Shown: in pieces, positions 8,799 through 17,555 of the stretch
How positions within the stretch are numbered: the first letter of the stretch is position 1
How the letters are laid out: each line of letters opens with the position of its first letter
NCBI RefSeq assembly: GCF_001623875.1
Contig: NZ_LWAE01000001.1
Location: 744,001-808,000 of the forward strand
Reading direction: 5' to 3'
Source: Clostridium magnum DSM 2767
Lineage (GTDB): Bacteria > Bacillota > Clostridia > Clostridiales > Clostridiaceae
DNA length: 64,000 nt
Translations under genes and position numbers: made by a program
The notes under the pieces: generated by a model
What the model was told of the DNA's origin: nothing
Databases searched by the model: none
The model's input: the letters and a program-made list of their open reading frames with translations, nothing else

Positions 8799-9596
8799 AT
8801 GGGGGATATTAACAAAGAAAATGATGTTTTAGTAAGTATACTAATTCCTGCGTATAACAAACCAAACTTTCTAAAAATTGCTTTAAATAGCGCGTTGCAA
8901 CAAACTTATAAAAATATTGAGATAATAATATGTGATGATAGTACTAATAATCAAGTTCAAACTATGGTAGAACCTTATCTGTCAAAATATAGCAATATAA
9001 AATATTTTAATAATGGAGAACCTTTAGGTGCATATGGGATTGAAAATTCAAAAAAATGTTTAAGTTTAGCAAATGGTGAGTATATAAACTATCTTTTTGA
9101 TGATGATAAATTCTATTGTGCAAAAATACAAAAAATGGTAAAGTATTTAAAAGATGATAGTGTTAGTTTAGTAACTTCTCGTAGAAGTAGAATAAACAGT
9201 AAAGGCAATGTTTTACCAGATATCGCTGCAACAAAACCAATAAGTAATGTAGATCGTATTTATGATGGTAAAGAGATTGGAAGAAGAATGTTACTAACAC
9301 AACTTAATTTTATAGGTGAACCTACTACAGCACTTTTTAGAAAAAAGGATATTGAAGGATTTGGGATGTTTATGGGAAGACAATATGAATGTCTAGTGGA
9401 TATGGCTATGTGGTTAGATCTTCTTTTAAAAGGTAAATTTGTATATATTCCAGAAATTCTAAGTAGTTTTCGAATTCATAGACAACAAAAAACTTCAAAT
9501 AGGCAAATAGGTATATTAGGGAAAAAAGAAATACGATACCTTTTAGAGGACGGATGCAAAGCAGGATTTATCGGAGAAAATGAATTAAAAAGATGA
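8799..9596 (+). CDS. Family 2 glycosyltransferase
   Basis: A 265-residue paralogue of the 7126 enzyme, with VSILIPAYNKP, IIICDDST, the acidic motif FDDDKFY near residue 102, and the shared FIGEPTTALFRKKDIEG and EILSSFRIH segments. AGGAGGGG precedes the ATG. A stop-bearing scar of a close copy lies at 1485-1556. Divergence is concentrated around the donor-site acidic motif and the C-terminal end, compatible with different sugar specificity among the tandem copies. Cytosolic; substrate unknown. Confidence 0.85.
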   Translation: MGDINKENDVLVSILIPAYNKPNFLKIALNSALQQTYKNIEIIICDDSTNNQVQTMVEPYLSKYSNIKYFNNGEPLGAYGIENSKKCLSLANGEYINYLFDDDKFYCAKIQKMVKYLKDDSVSLVTSRRSRINSKGNVLPDIAATKPISNVDRIYDGKEIGRRMLLTQLNFIGEPTTALFRKKDIEGFGMFMGRQYECLVDMAMWLDLLLKGKFVYIPEILSSFRIHRQQKTSNRQIGILGKKEIRYLLEDGCKAGFIGENELKR

Positions 9597-9637
9597 GGAA
9601 ATTCATAAAAAATTTATAATATAGATCATCATACAGA

Positions 9638-9666
9638 AGATCCTTCATTAGGTGAAGGATCTTTTG
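9638..9666 (+). terminator. Rho-independent terminator
   Basis: A perfect 10-base stem (9638-9647 with 9653-9662, AGATCCTTCA with TGAAGGATCT) with a short loop runs directly into TTTT. It closes the 8799 transcription unit. Confidence 0.8.
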
Positions 9667-9846
9667 TATTTGAATTAAAAAGTTTCACAGTAAAGGCGAA
9701 TTATGCATAAAATGTATTAGAGTTTATGATGATTACTTAGATGTAGAATCAAATGGTGCTACTCTATCAACTAGAAGATAGTAAGAGAGTATGAAATTTT
9801 GTGAACGTTGATATAGATAAAGTTTCAAAACTAAGGAGTGATAAAA

Positions 9847-10620
9847 GTGGACTTAGATAACGAGAAATATCCTTTGGTCAGCATACTAATTTCTTCTTAT
9901 AATCGACCTGATTTTATTCAAATAGCTTTAAATAGCGCACTTCAGCAAACCTATAAGAATATAGAGATAATAATATGTGATGATAGCACTAATGATGAAG
10001 TTAAAAAGATGATACAACCGTACTTAGAAAAGTATAAATCTGTGAAATATTATAATAACGGAGGCCCACTAGGAAACTATGGCGCAAAAAATTCAAACAA
10101 GTGCCTTAGTTTGGCAAGTGGAGAATATATAAATTATTTGAATGATGACGATATATTTTATCCTAAAAAGGTAGAGTTAATGGTGGAATACCTTAAGGAT
10201 AAGGATATCATGTTAGTTACATCTCATAGAAACTTAATAGATAGTAAAGGTAGAGTATTACCAGATAACGAAGTGACGGTGACAATTACTAATAAAAATA
10301 GTGTGTATGATGGTAAGGAGATAGGAGCACGCATGCTGCGTACAAGGCGTAATTTTATTGGTGAACCTACAGCAGTACTTTTTAGAAAAAAAGATATTGA
10401 AGGTTATGGGGTTTTTATGGGAAGACAATATCAGTGTATTCCAGATATGGCAATGTGGCTTACTCTTCTACAGAAAGGAAACTGTGCATATATAGTAGAT
10501 ACATTATGTGCTATTAGGAAGCATGGTGGACGGAGTATTTTTAATCAGAAACTTCGTAAGATAGGATTAGCAGAAATGAAGCATCTATTAGAGGATGGAC
10601 GTAAAGCTGGTTTTATCTAA
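9847..10620 (+). CDS. Family 2 glycosyltransferase
   Basis: A third intact paralogue (257 residues from GTG 9847). The earlier GTG at 9838 overlaps the AAGGAG site (9833-9838), which is correctly spaced for 9847. It carries VSILISSYNRPDF, IIICDDST, a metal motif NDDDIFYPKK near residue 100 and the family segment FIGEPTAVLFRKKDIEG. About 180 bases separate it from the terminator upstream, so it may have its own promoter, which I could not place. It likely adds a sugar in the same surface glycan as its neighbours. Confidence 0.85.
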   Translation: MDLDNEKYPLVSILISSYNRPDFIQIALNSALQQTYKNIEIIICDDSTNDEVKKMIQPYLEKYKSVKYYNNGGPLGNYGAKNSNKCLSLASGEYINYLNDDDIFYPKKVELMVEYLKDKDIMLVTSHRNLIDSKGRVLPDNEVTVTITNKNSVYDGKEIGARMLRTRRNFIGEPTAVLFRKKDIEGYGVFMGRQYQCIPDMAMWLTLLQKGNCAYIVDTLCAIRKHGGRSIFNQKLRKIGLAEMKHLLEDGRKAGFI

Positions 10621-10681
10621 AGACAGATATGAAGCATAAATAATTTAAATATATTTAATTATGATGGGAGGGCGTATTTAC

Positions 10682-11428
10682 TTGGTAAGAAATAAGATTG
10701 TTATCAACAGTAATTTTAATATTGTAGGAGTTGTACCTAATAGAAAAGAGATACTAACAAAAGAATGGATTGACTATAGAATGGAATTATTTATGGAATA
10801 TACATTGCAAAGTTTTAAGATACAGACCAATCAAGATTTTATATATTTAATAAAGTATGAAGGATGTACAGAAGATATTATAAAGAATGCTTTAAGCCGT
10901 TATGATAAGCTTCCTAATAATATACACTTTGTGAAAAACAATGAATTTAAACACAAAGCTATGGAAAATATTGATGATTATGATTATATATATCTTACAA
11001 GAATAGATTGTGATGATATGTGCCATAAGTCTTATGTACAGCAATTGTATGATTTTATTCCAAAAAAAGATACAAAAGTATTGGTAAATCAAAATGGATA
11101 TATATATAATTCGGTTGAAAATAATTTATTAAAGATTTCTTACCTCTATCCTCCTCTTTACACATTAATATATTCAAAGAAAGAGATGAAGTATAGGCTA
11201 AATAAAAATAAGTATACAATACCTGCTGGGCATATTCCATTTTTTTATCTTAAACATGAGTTGCTGCCAAATTATAACTATATATGGCATATTCATTCGA
11301 AAAATACATTAAATCCATATAAAAGATTAAGTGATGGATATGGATTAGATATAAATTTAAATAATTTAATCACCGATAGTTCACAAATAAGCAAGATATT
11401 AGAGAATTTTATAGGACCAGTGATATAA
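10682..11428 (+). CDS. Putative rhamnosyltransferase-like protein
   Basis: A 248-residue protein similar in layout to the putative rhamnosyltransferase family: a WIDYRMELFMEYTLQSFKIQ segment, NQDFIYLIKY, then an acidic R-I-D-C-D-D-M motif near residue 112 and a C-terminal WHIHSKNTLNP. TTG 10682 is chosen because GGGAGG (10666-10671) lies 10 bases upstream and because the resulting N-terminus aligns with the next paralogue; the ATG at 10661 would place the ribosome site inside the gene. The rfbBCD genes downstream could supply dTDP-rhamnose. The donor assignment is inference. Confidence 0.6.
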   Translation: MVRNKIVINSNFNIVGVVPNRKEILTKEWIDYRMELFMEYTLQSFKIQTNQDFIYLIKYEGCTEDIIKNALSRYDKLPNNIHFVKNNEFKHKAMENIDDYDYIYLTRIDCDDMCHKSYVQQLYDFIPKKDTKVLVNQNGYIYNSVENNLLKISYLYPPLYTLIYSKKEMKYRLNKNKYTIPAGHIPFFYLKHELLPNYNYIWHIHSKNTLNPYKRLSDGYGLDINLNNLITDSSQISKILENFIGPVI

Positions 11429-11468
11429 GTGTTTAAATGATGTTTCACTCAGAAGGAGTTGTTGATAG

Positions 11469-12191
11469 ATGAAAGAAAAAAAAATCGTTATCGCTAGTGC
11501 TTTTAATACCTTTAATTTTAGAGACTATAGATTTTCAAAGGACTGGATTGATTCAAGGATAAAGATTTTTATGAACTATACCCTAAGAAGTTTAAAAAAT
11601 CAAACAAATCAGGATTTTTTAGCGTTTCTATTATATGATCCAACTACAGAAAATATGATTTGTGATGCTTTAAGTAGATATGAACAGCTTCCACAAAATA
11701 TACAATTCATAAATCATAAACTTTTTAATTCTACCATGAAGGAAACTATAAAAGATTACAAGTATTTATATCTTGTAAGAGTTGATTGCGATGATATGTA
11801 TCATGTTTCTTATATTCAGCAATTACATGACTTTCAACATAAAGAGGAAACAAAAGCAATCATTAATCAAAAGGGTTACTTGTATGATTCAGTTGGAAAA
11901 CGCATAGCAAATTATTTCTTTGAAAGCCCACCGTTTTACACACTTATATATAAGTCGGAAGAATATATGAAAGGAGTAAGATATAAGCTGCCTGGTGGAC
12001 ATGCAGGGGCAATACAATTACCACATGAGATAATAGATAAAAAAAATTTTATTTTTCACATTCATTCATCAAATACACTTAATAAATTTAATCAACGATT
12101 TAATACAGGTGGATTAATAATAGATGTTAATAAAATTAATGAGATTTTAGAAAACTATATTGGTAAGGTGGATCAAAAAAATGATATATAA
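11469..12191 (+). CDS. Putative rhamnosyltransferase-like protein (tandem copy)
   Basis: A 240-residue paralogue of the preceding gene sharing WIDSRIKIFMNYTLRSLK, NQTNQDFLAFLLY, the acidic R-V-D-C-D-D-M motif and the C-terminal FHIHSSNTLN. It is 40 bases downstream with an AAGGAG site. The two copies are diverged enough to be an old duplication. No membrane segments are seen. A hairpin terminator follows immediately, separating it from the rhamnose genes. Confidence 0.6.
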   Translation: MKEKKIVIASAFNTFNFRDYRFSKDWIDSRIKIFMNYTLRSLKNQTNQDFLAFLLYDPTTENMICDALSRYEQLPQNIQFINHKLFNSTMKETIKDYKYLYLVRVDCDDMYHVSYIQQLHDFQHKEETKAIINQKGYLYDSVGKRIANYFFESPPFYTLIYKSEEYMKGVRYKLPGGHAGAIQLPHEIIDKKNFIFHIHSSNTLNKFNQRFNTGGLIIDVNKINEILENYIGKVDQKNDI

Positions 12192-12226
12192 ATTACAATG
12201 GGATATATTCCTATTGTAATTTTTAA
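12190..12226 (+). terminator. Rho-independent terminator
   Basis: Arms 12190-12199 and 12213-12222 (AAATTACAAT with ATTGTAATTT) form a 10-base stem that overlaps the stop codon of the upstream gene and ends in a T run. Confidence 0.6.
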
Positions 12227-12246
12227 TATAAAGATTGGAGGATATT

Positions 12247-13302
12247 ATGAAAACTTATTTAGTTACAGGCGGAGCGGGATTTATTGGTTCAAGTTTTATC
12301 ATATATATGCTAAATAAATATTCAGATATAAGAATAATAAATTTAGATAAACTCACCTATGCAGGCAATTTAGAAAATCTAAAAGGGATAGATAGTAATC
12401 CTAACTATACTTTTATTCAAGGAGATATATGTAATAAGGAATTAGTAGAAGAACTATTTAAAAAATATGATATAGATTATATAGTGAATTTTGCAGCAGA
12501 ATCTCATGTGGATAGAAGTATAAGAGAACCAGAAGTATTTGTAAATACTAATGTATTAGGAACCATTACGTTGTTAAATACAGCAAAAAAATTCTGGGAA
12601 ACAGAACGTGGGTTTAAAGAGGAAAAGAAATATATCCAAATATCTACTGATGAGGTGTATGGTTCATTAGGGCAGACAGGTTTCTTTGGAGAAACAACTC
12701 CAATAAATCCACACAGCCCATATTCCGCAAGCAAGGCAAGTGCAGATTTAATTGTTAAGGCATATTTTGATACCTATAAGATGCCAATAAATATAACAAG
12801 ATGTTCAAATAATTATGGACCATATCAATTTCCAGAAAAGTTAATCCCATTACTAATAAATAATTGTTTAAACTACAAAGAGTTACCTGTCTATGGTGAT
12901 GGGCTGAATATAAGAGACTGGTTATACGTAGAAGATCATTGTAAAGCAATAGATTTAGTTATAAATAAAGGGAAAATGGGACAGGTTTACAACATAGGTG
13001 GGCACAATGAAAAAACTAATATTGAAATAGTCAATATTATTATAAAATATTTAAATGAAAATGTAGATGAAAAAATAACGAAAAGTTTAATTAAATATGT
13101 AGAAGATAGAAAAGGCCATGATAGGAGATATGCAATAAATACGAATAAAATAAAAAATGAATTAGGATGGTATCCAGAGACTAATTTTGAGGTAGGAATA
13201 AAGAACACTATAGAGTGGTATTTAGATAACCCAAAATGGATGTACAATGTAACTTCTGGAGAGTACCAAAATTACTATAAAAATATGTATGAAAATAAAT
13301 AG
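12247..13302 (+). CDS. rfbB: dTDP-glucose 4,6-dehydratase
   Basis: A 351-residue extended SDR converting dTDP-glucose to dTDP-4-keto-6-deoxyglucose with bound NAD. Visible landmarks are TGGAGFIGS at the N-terminus, the STDEVYG segment carrying the catalytic Thr-Asp-Glu, and Y-S-A-S-K with the catalytic Tyr and Lys. ATG 12247 is chosen because GGAGG (12237-12241) is spaced 5 bases before it; the upstream TTG would include that site. It begins an rfbB-rfbC-rfbD operon for dTDP-L-rhamnose. The thymidylyltransferase rfbA is not in the window. Confidence 0.92.
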   Translation: MKTYLVTGGAGFIGSSFIIYMLNKYSDIRIINLDKLTYAGNLENLKGIDSNPNYTFIQGDICNKELVEELFKKYDIDYIVNFAAESHVDRSIREPEVFVNTNVLGTITLLNTAKKFWETERGFKEEKKYIQISTDEVYGSLGQTGFFGETTPINPHSPYSASKASADLIVKAYFDTYKMPINITRCSNNYGPYQFPEKLIPLLINNCLNYKELPVYGDGLNIRDWLYVEDHCKAIDLVINKGKMGQVYNIGGHNEKTNIEIVNIIIKYLNENVDEKITKSLIKYVEDRKGHDRRYAINTNKIKNELGWYPETNFEVGIKNTIEWYLDNPKWMYNVTSGEYQNYYKNMYENK

Positions 13303-13314
13303 GGGGCTAATTTT

Positions 13315-13872
13315 ATGGGACAATTTAAGTTTATAGAAACTCCTATAAAAGGGTTATATATAATTGAACCTAAGTTATTTACAGATTCTAGAGGATATTT
13401 TATGGAAACGTATAATTATGAAGATTTCAAGGCTGCAGGTCTAGATATGATTTTCGTACAGGATAACCAGTCCAAGTCGAAAAAAGGTGTGCTAAGGGGT
13501 ATACATTTTCAAACTAAGCATGTTCAAGGAAAACTTGTGAGAGCAATAAAAGGAGAAGTTTTTGATGTAGCGGTAGATTTAAGAAAAGAGTCAAAAACTT
13601 ATGGTCAATGGTATGGAGTATTTTTAAGTGAGGAGAACAAAAAACAGTTCTATATTCCAGAAGGATTTGCACATGGTTTTTTAGTAATTTCAGAAGAAGC
13701 AGAGTTTGTATATAAGTGTACAGACGTTTATCATCCACAGTACGAAGGTGGAATTGCTTGGAATGATCCTGATATAAATATTTATTGGCCATTAGAAAAA
13801 ATAGAAAAAGTATTATTATCTGAAAAAGACAAAAAGGCACCTTTGCTAAAAGAATGTAAAATAAACTTCTAG
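13315..13872 (+). CDS. rfbC: dTDP-4-dehydrorhamnose 3,5-epimerase
   Basis: A 185-residue cupin-type epimerase of normal family length. It contains LFTDSRGYFMETY, VLRGIHFQ with the catalytic His, and YIPEGFAHGFLV. It epimerises C3 and C5 of dTDP-4-keto-6-deoxyglucose. Twelve bases after rfbB, with an AGGGGG site, so co-transcribed. A second, more distant member of the family sits in the CDP-sugar cluster at 24311. Confidence 0.92.
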   Translation: MGQFKFIETPIKGLYIIEPKLFTDSRGYFMETYNYEDFKAAGLDMIFVQDNQSKSKKGVLRGIHFQTKHVQGKLVRAIKGEVFDVAVDLRKESKTYGQWYGVFLSEENKKQFYIPEGFAHGFLVISEEAEFVYKCTDVYHPQYEGGIAWNDPDINIYWPLEKIEKVLLSEKDKKAPLLKECKINF

Positions 13873-13906
13873 TTAATTTTTATCAGACAAATAGGAGATA
13901 GGAAAG

Positions 13907-14791
13907 ATGAAAATATTAATTACAGGATGCAAAGGACAGTTAGGTAGTGAAATTATTCATATTTTACAAAATGGAACCTGTGAATTAGAGACTATACCGC
14001 AGGAGTATAAATATGCAAAGATTATAGGAACAGATAGTAAAAAATTAGATATAACAAATTTAGGATTAGTAAGAGAATATATGGATAAGGTAAGACCTAA
14101 TATAGTTATAAACTCAGCAGCTTATACTAATGTAGATGGATGCGAAAGTAATCAAAATTTAGCTTTTAAAGTAAACTCATTAGGAGCAAGAAATTTAGCT
14201 ATTGCTTGTGAACAGATAGATGCAAAGTTTATACACATATCAACAGATTATGTATTTGAAGGTAATGGAACTATTCCATATAGAGAATATGATATAGCTA
14301 ATCCAGTAAGCGTATATGGAAAAACAAAGCTACTTGGAGAGAACTATGTTAGAGAATTTTGCTCAAAATATTTTATAGTAAGAACCGCATGGCTTTACGG
14401 GCATAACGGAAATAATTTTGTAAAGACAATTATAAAAGCAGCAAAAGAAAAAGGACACTTGGATGTAGTAGATGATCAAAGGGGTAATCCAACTAATGCA
14501 GAAGATTTAGCTTTCCATATATTAAAGCTAGCTTTAACCTATGAATATGGAATATACCATTGTACAGGTACTGGTGAATGCACCTGGTACGATTTTGCTA
14601 ACACTATAGTTCAATATACCAACATAGATTGTACTATAAATCCAATTACATCAGATAAAATAAATAGAGTAGCTAAAAGACCAGCTTTCTCATCATTAGA
14701 TAATATGATGTTAAGGTGCACTGTTGGAGATAAGATGAGAGCATGGGAACAAGCACTAAAAGGGTTTATATCTGAATTCTTAAAAGAATAA
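13907..14791 (+). CDS. rfbD: dTDP-4-dehydrorhamnose reductase
   Basis: A 294-residue SDR that reduces the 4-keto group to give dTDP-L-rhamnose. It has GCKGQLGSE at the N-terminus (NADPH binding), the STDYVFEG segment, and Y-G-K-T-K-L-L-G-E with the catalytic Tyr/Lys. Preceded by GGAGATAGG and 34 bases after rfbC. It is the last gene of the rhamnose operon, and a strong terminator follows. Confidence 0.92.
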   Translation: MKILITGCKGQLGSEIIHILQNGTCELETIPQEYKYAKIIGTDSKKLDITNLGLVREYMDKVRPNIVINSAAYTNVDGCESNQNLAFKVNSLGARNLAIACEQIDAKFIHISTDYVFEGNGTIPYREYDIANPVSVYGKTKLLGENYVREFCSKYFIVRTAWLYGHNGNNFVKTIIKAAKEKGHLDVVDDQRGNPTNAEDLAFHILKLALTYEYGIYHCTGTGECTWYDFANTIVQYTNIDCTINPITSDKINRVAKRPAFSSLDNMMLRCTVGDKMRAWEQALKGFISEFLKE

Positions 14792-14858
14792 TTTATCAAG
14801 ACTTGAAGATAGTTTATTTTAAAAATAAAGAAAAGATTATAATAATAATGAAAAATAG

Positions 14859-14902
14859 GAATCTCTTAGTTATGCAGTTATTAACTAAGAGATTCTTTTT
14901 TG
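14859..14902 (+). terminator. Rho-independent terminator after rfbD
   Basis: Arms 14859-14872 and 14882-14895 form a 14-base perfect stem (GAATCTCTTAGTTA with its complement), followed by CTTTTTTG. Confidence 0.9.
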
Positions 14903-15044
14903 TTTAACACAGATATATTTTATGCTTTTAGTATATTTTAAGTTTTGTTTTTTCATAAGAGATAAATAACAATGAATATAACATTTTAAATATGCTTAAT
15001 CTATTGTATAATGAGTTTTAGAACATTTTAGGAGAGATGAATAA

Positions 15045-17498
15045 ATGAAAAAAATAGAACTACTAGCACCAGCAGGAAGTATGGAAAGTATGTATGCAGC
15101 GGTGCAGGCAGGAGCAGATGCAGTATATTTAGGAGGAAGTAAATTCTCTGCTAGGGCTTATGCATCAAATTTTGATAATGAAAATATGACTAAAGCAGTA
15201 GAGTACTGTCATTTATATAATGTTAAGATATATGTAACTATAAATACAATTTTGAAACAACACGAGGTAGAAGAAGCAGTAGAGTATGCGGAATTCTTAT
15301 ATAAAATAGGAGTGGATGCACTTATAATACAGGATCTAGGTTTTGCAAATTTAATAAGAACAAAGCTACCGAACTTTGAATTGCATGCCTCCACTCAGAT
15401 GACTATACATAATGCTGAGGGGGCTTTATTTTTAAATAAGCTTGGATTTAAAAGAATAGTTCTTTCTAGAGAACTTTCTCTACGTGAAATAAAACATATA
15501 TCTAGTGAATTGGGGGTAGAAACAGAAATATTTGTTCATGGGGCACTTTGTATTTCTTATTCAGGACAATGTTTAATGAGCAGTATGATTGGTGGAAGAA
15601 GCGGAAATAGAGGACGATGTGCTCAGCCATGTAGACTTCCTTATACAGTTATAAATAAAAAGAATATGTCAGAAAAGAAGGGATATATTCTAAGCCCTAA
15701 GGATATATGTACAATTGAAAATATAAAAGAAATAATTGATAGTGGAACCGCTTCTCTAAAAATAGAGGGAAGAATGAAAAGACCAGAATATGTTGCTGGT
15801 GTAATTCAAGCATACAGGAAAGTAATTGATAGTGTAATAAGGGAGCACTATTCAACTGCTATAGAACTTCAAAAAGAATCTAAGAATAGTAATGAAGATA
15901 ATGATAAATGTTTTAAGGTAGAAGATGAAAAGAAAAAGCTTCTTCAGTTATTTAATAGGGAAGGATTTTCAAAGGCATATTTACTTGGGAATACAGGAAA
16001 GGATATGATGGCATACTCTTTTCCTAAAAATACAGGGGTAGAATTGGGGAAGGTACAAAAAGATTTAACAATAGAACTAAAGGAGAATATATCTCTAAAA
16101 GATGGAATTAGAAATGGTAATGGTGGATTTACTCTTTCTAAGATAATAAAAAAGGGAAAGGAAGTAGAGGAGGCTTTAAAGGGTGATAGAGTAAAGTTAT
16201 TGCCATTAGAATATAAAAGTGGTGATGTACTTTATAAAATGTCTGATGTAAAGCTTACAAAAGAGTTAGAGGAAATCTATAAAAGCCCTTATGAGAAAAA
16301 GATAGAATTAAGTCTATCAGTAAAATTTAAAGTAGATGAACCTATAACATTAACTACATTTTATAAAAATGAAAGTTTTACTATTGAGGGTGAAAAGGTT
16401 CAAAAAGCATTAAAAAAACCATTAGATAAGGATAGAATAATAGAAGGTTTAGGTAAAGCAGGAGACACACCTTTTAAATTTAACAATATAGAGATACCTG
16501 AATTTGAAGATGGTTTTTTACCGGTATCGGCTATCAATGAAGTAAGAAGAAAGTTAGTTTCTAAAATAGAAAATTATATATTAAATAAACATAGTAATAA
16601 AGATATAATAGAGAATGAAGATTCAAGTATTAAAGAAAAATTAAATATTCAGAATAATATTGGTAGAGCTGAACAATCAAAAGTAAATAAGGTAACAGCT
16701 GATATACCTGGTAACATAGTATACTTAAGCACTGAAGAACAGCTCAGGGCATTTATAGAATCTGATTTTAGGTGTGCTGCAATAAATCCTTTTGGTGAAT
16801 TAGGTTTTGCTTCTTTAAACAGATTTAAGGATAGAGAAATATTACTAAAGTTACCTAATATAATAAAAGAAGAGTTTGAATCCTTATGTGAAGCTATAGA
16901 AGAAAGACTAGAATATATAGATGGTATTATCACGTCAAATCTAGGTTTAATAAGTAGATTTAAAGGAAGGACTCAAATAATAGGAGATTACAAGTTAAAC
17001 ATTTTTAACAGCTATGCTTTAGATTTTTATAGAGACTTTATAAATGGGAGTTGCTTAAGTGTAGAGCTGAATAAGAAGGAAATAAAGGATGTAATGAAGA
17101 ACTCACAGCTACCTTTACAGATATTAGTTTATGGAAAAGTTGAACTTATGGTTAGTGAATATTGTGCTATAGGAAGTACTTTTGGAGAAAGATGTAGCTC
17201 TAAAAATTGTAATGGTGCCTGTAAAAAGGGGGATTTTGTATTAAAGGATAGAATGGGGGAGGAGTTTATATTAAAAACAGATAAATTCTGTAGAAGTTAT
17301 ATATATAATAGTGTGCCTAATAATTTAATACCAAATATAAATGAGTTAAAATCAATGAATATAAAATCCTTTAGGGTAGATTTAATAGATGAAGGTTATG
17401 ATGAAACTAAAAAAATTCTACAGGCAATTAAGAGAAAAGTGTGGACAGAAGACTTTAGTGGCTTTACAAGAGGCCATTTTAAAAGAGGTGTAGAATAG
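15045..17498 (+). CDS. U32 family protein with DUF3656 (RlhA-like)
   Basis: An 817-residue U32 'peptidase' family protein. The N-terminal barrel starts KIELLAPAGSMESMYAAV and has the signature LYKIGVDALIIQDLG; a cysteine cluster R-C-A-Q-P-C near residue 194-199 and C-S-S-K-N-C-N-G-A-C near 723-732 fits metal-cluster binding. A DUF3656-like insert occupies roughly residues 380-510. The E. coli relative RlhA (YdcP) is needed for 23S rRNA hydroxycytidine formation; proteolysis is doubtful. A TATAAT (15007-15012) lies upstream without a clear -35. It is followed by mutS2 after 57 bases. A degenerate copy of its 5' end lies at 29901-30080. Confidence 0.85.
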   Translation: MKKIELLAPAGSMESMYAAVQAGADAVYLGGSKFSARAYASNFDNENMTKAVEYCHLYNVKIYVTINTILKQHEVEEAVEYAEFLYKIGVDALIIQDLGFANLIRTKLPNFELHASTQMTIHNAEGALFLNKLGFKRIVLSRELSLREIKHISSELGVETEIFVHGALCISYSGQCLMSSMIGGRSGNRGRCAQPCRLPYTVINKKNMSEKKGYILSPKDICTIENIKEIIDSGTASLKIEGRMKRPEYVAGVIQAYRKVIDSVIREHYSTAIELQKESKNSNEDNDKCFKVEDEKKKLLQLFNREGFSKAYLLGNTGKDMMAYSFPKNTGVELGKVQKDLTIELKENISLKDGIRNGNGGFTLSKIIKKGKEVEEALKGDRVKLLPLEYKSGDVLYKMSDVKLTKELEEIYKSPYEKKIELSLSVKFKVDEPITLTTFYKNESFTIEGEKVQKALKKPLDKDRIIEGLGKAGDTPFKFNNIEIPEFEDGFLPVSAINEVRRKLVSKIENYILNKHSNKDIIENEDSSIKEKLNIQNNIGRAEQSKVNKVTADIPGNIVYLSTEEQLRAFIESDFRCAAINPFGELGFASLNRFKDREILLKLPNIIKEEFESLCEAIEERLEYIDGIITSNLGLISRFKGRTQIIGDYKLNIFNSYALDFYRDFINGSCLSVELNKKEIKDVMKNSQLPLQILVYGKVELMVSEYCAIGSTFGERCSSKNCNGACKKGDFVLKDRMGEEFILKTDKFCRSYIYNSVPNNLIPNINELKSMNIKSFRVDLIDEGYDETKKILQAIKRKVWTEDFSGFTRGHFKRGVE

Positions 17499-17555
17499 AA
17501 AGGAAATTTCTGCGAATTTAGTATAAAAGGGTTTGCTGAAAAGGTGGTTAAACAA

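Noticed and set aside
9711..9781. Short frame with C-I-K-C-I-R-V-Y-D-D resembling a metal-site fragment
   Set aside because: About 25 codons with no start, no ribosome site and no recognisable family; treated as noise or an unidentifiable relic.
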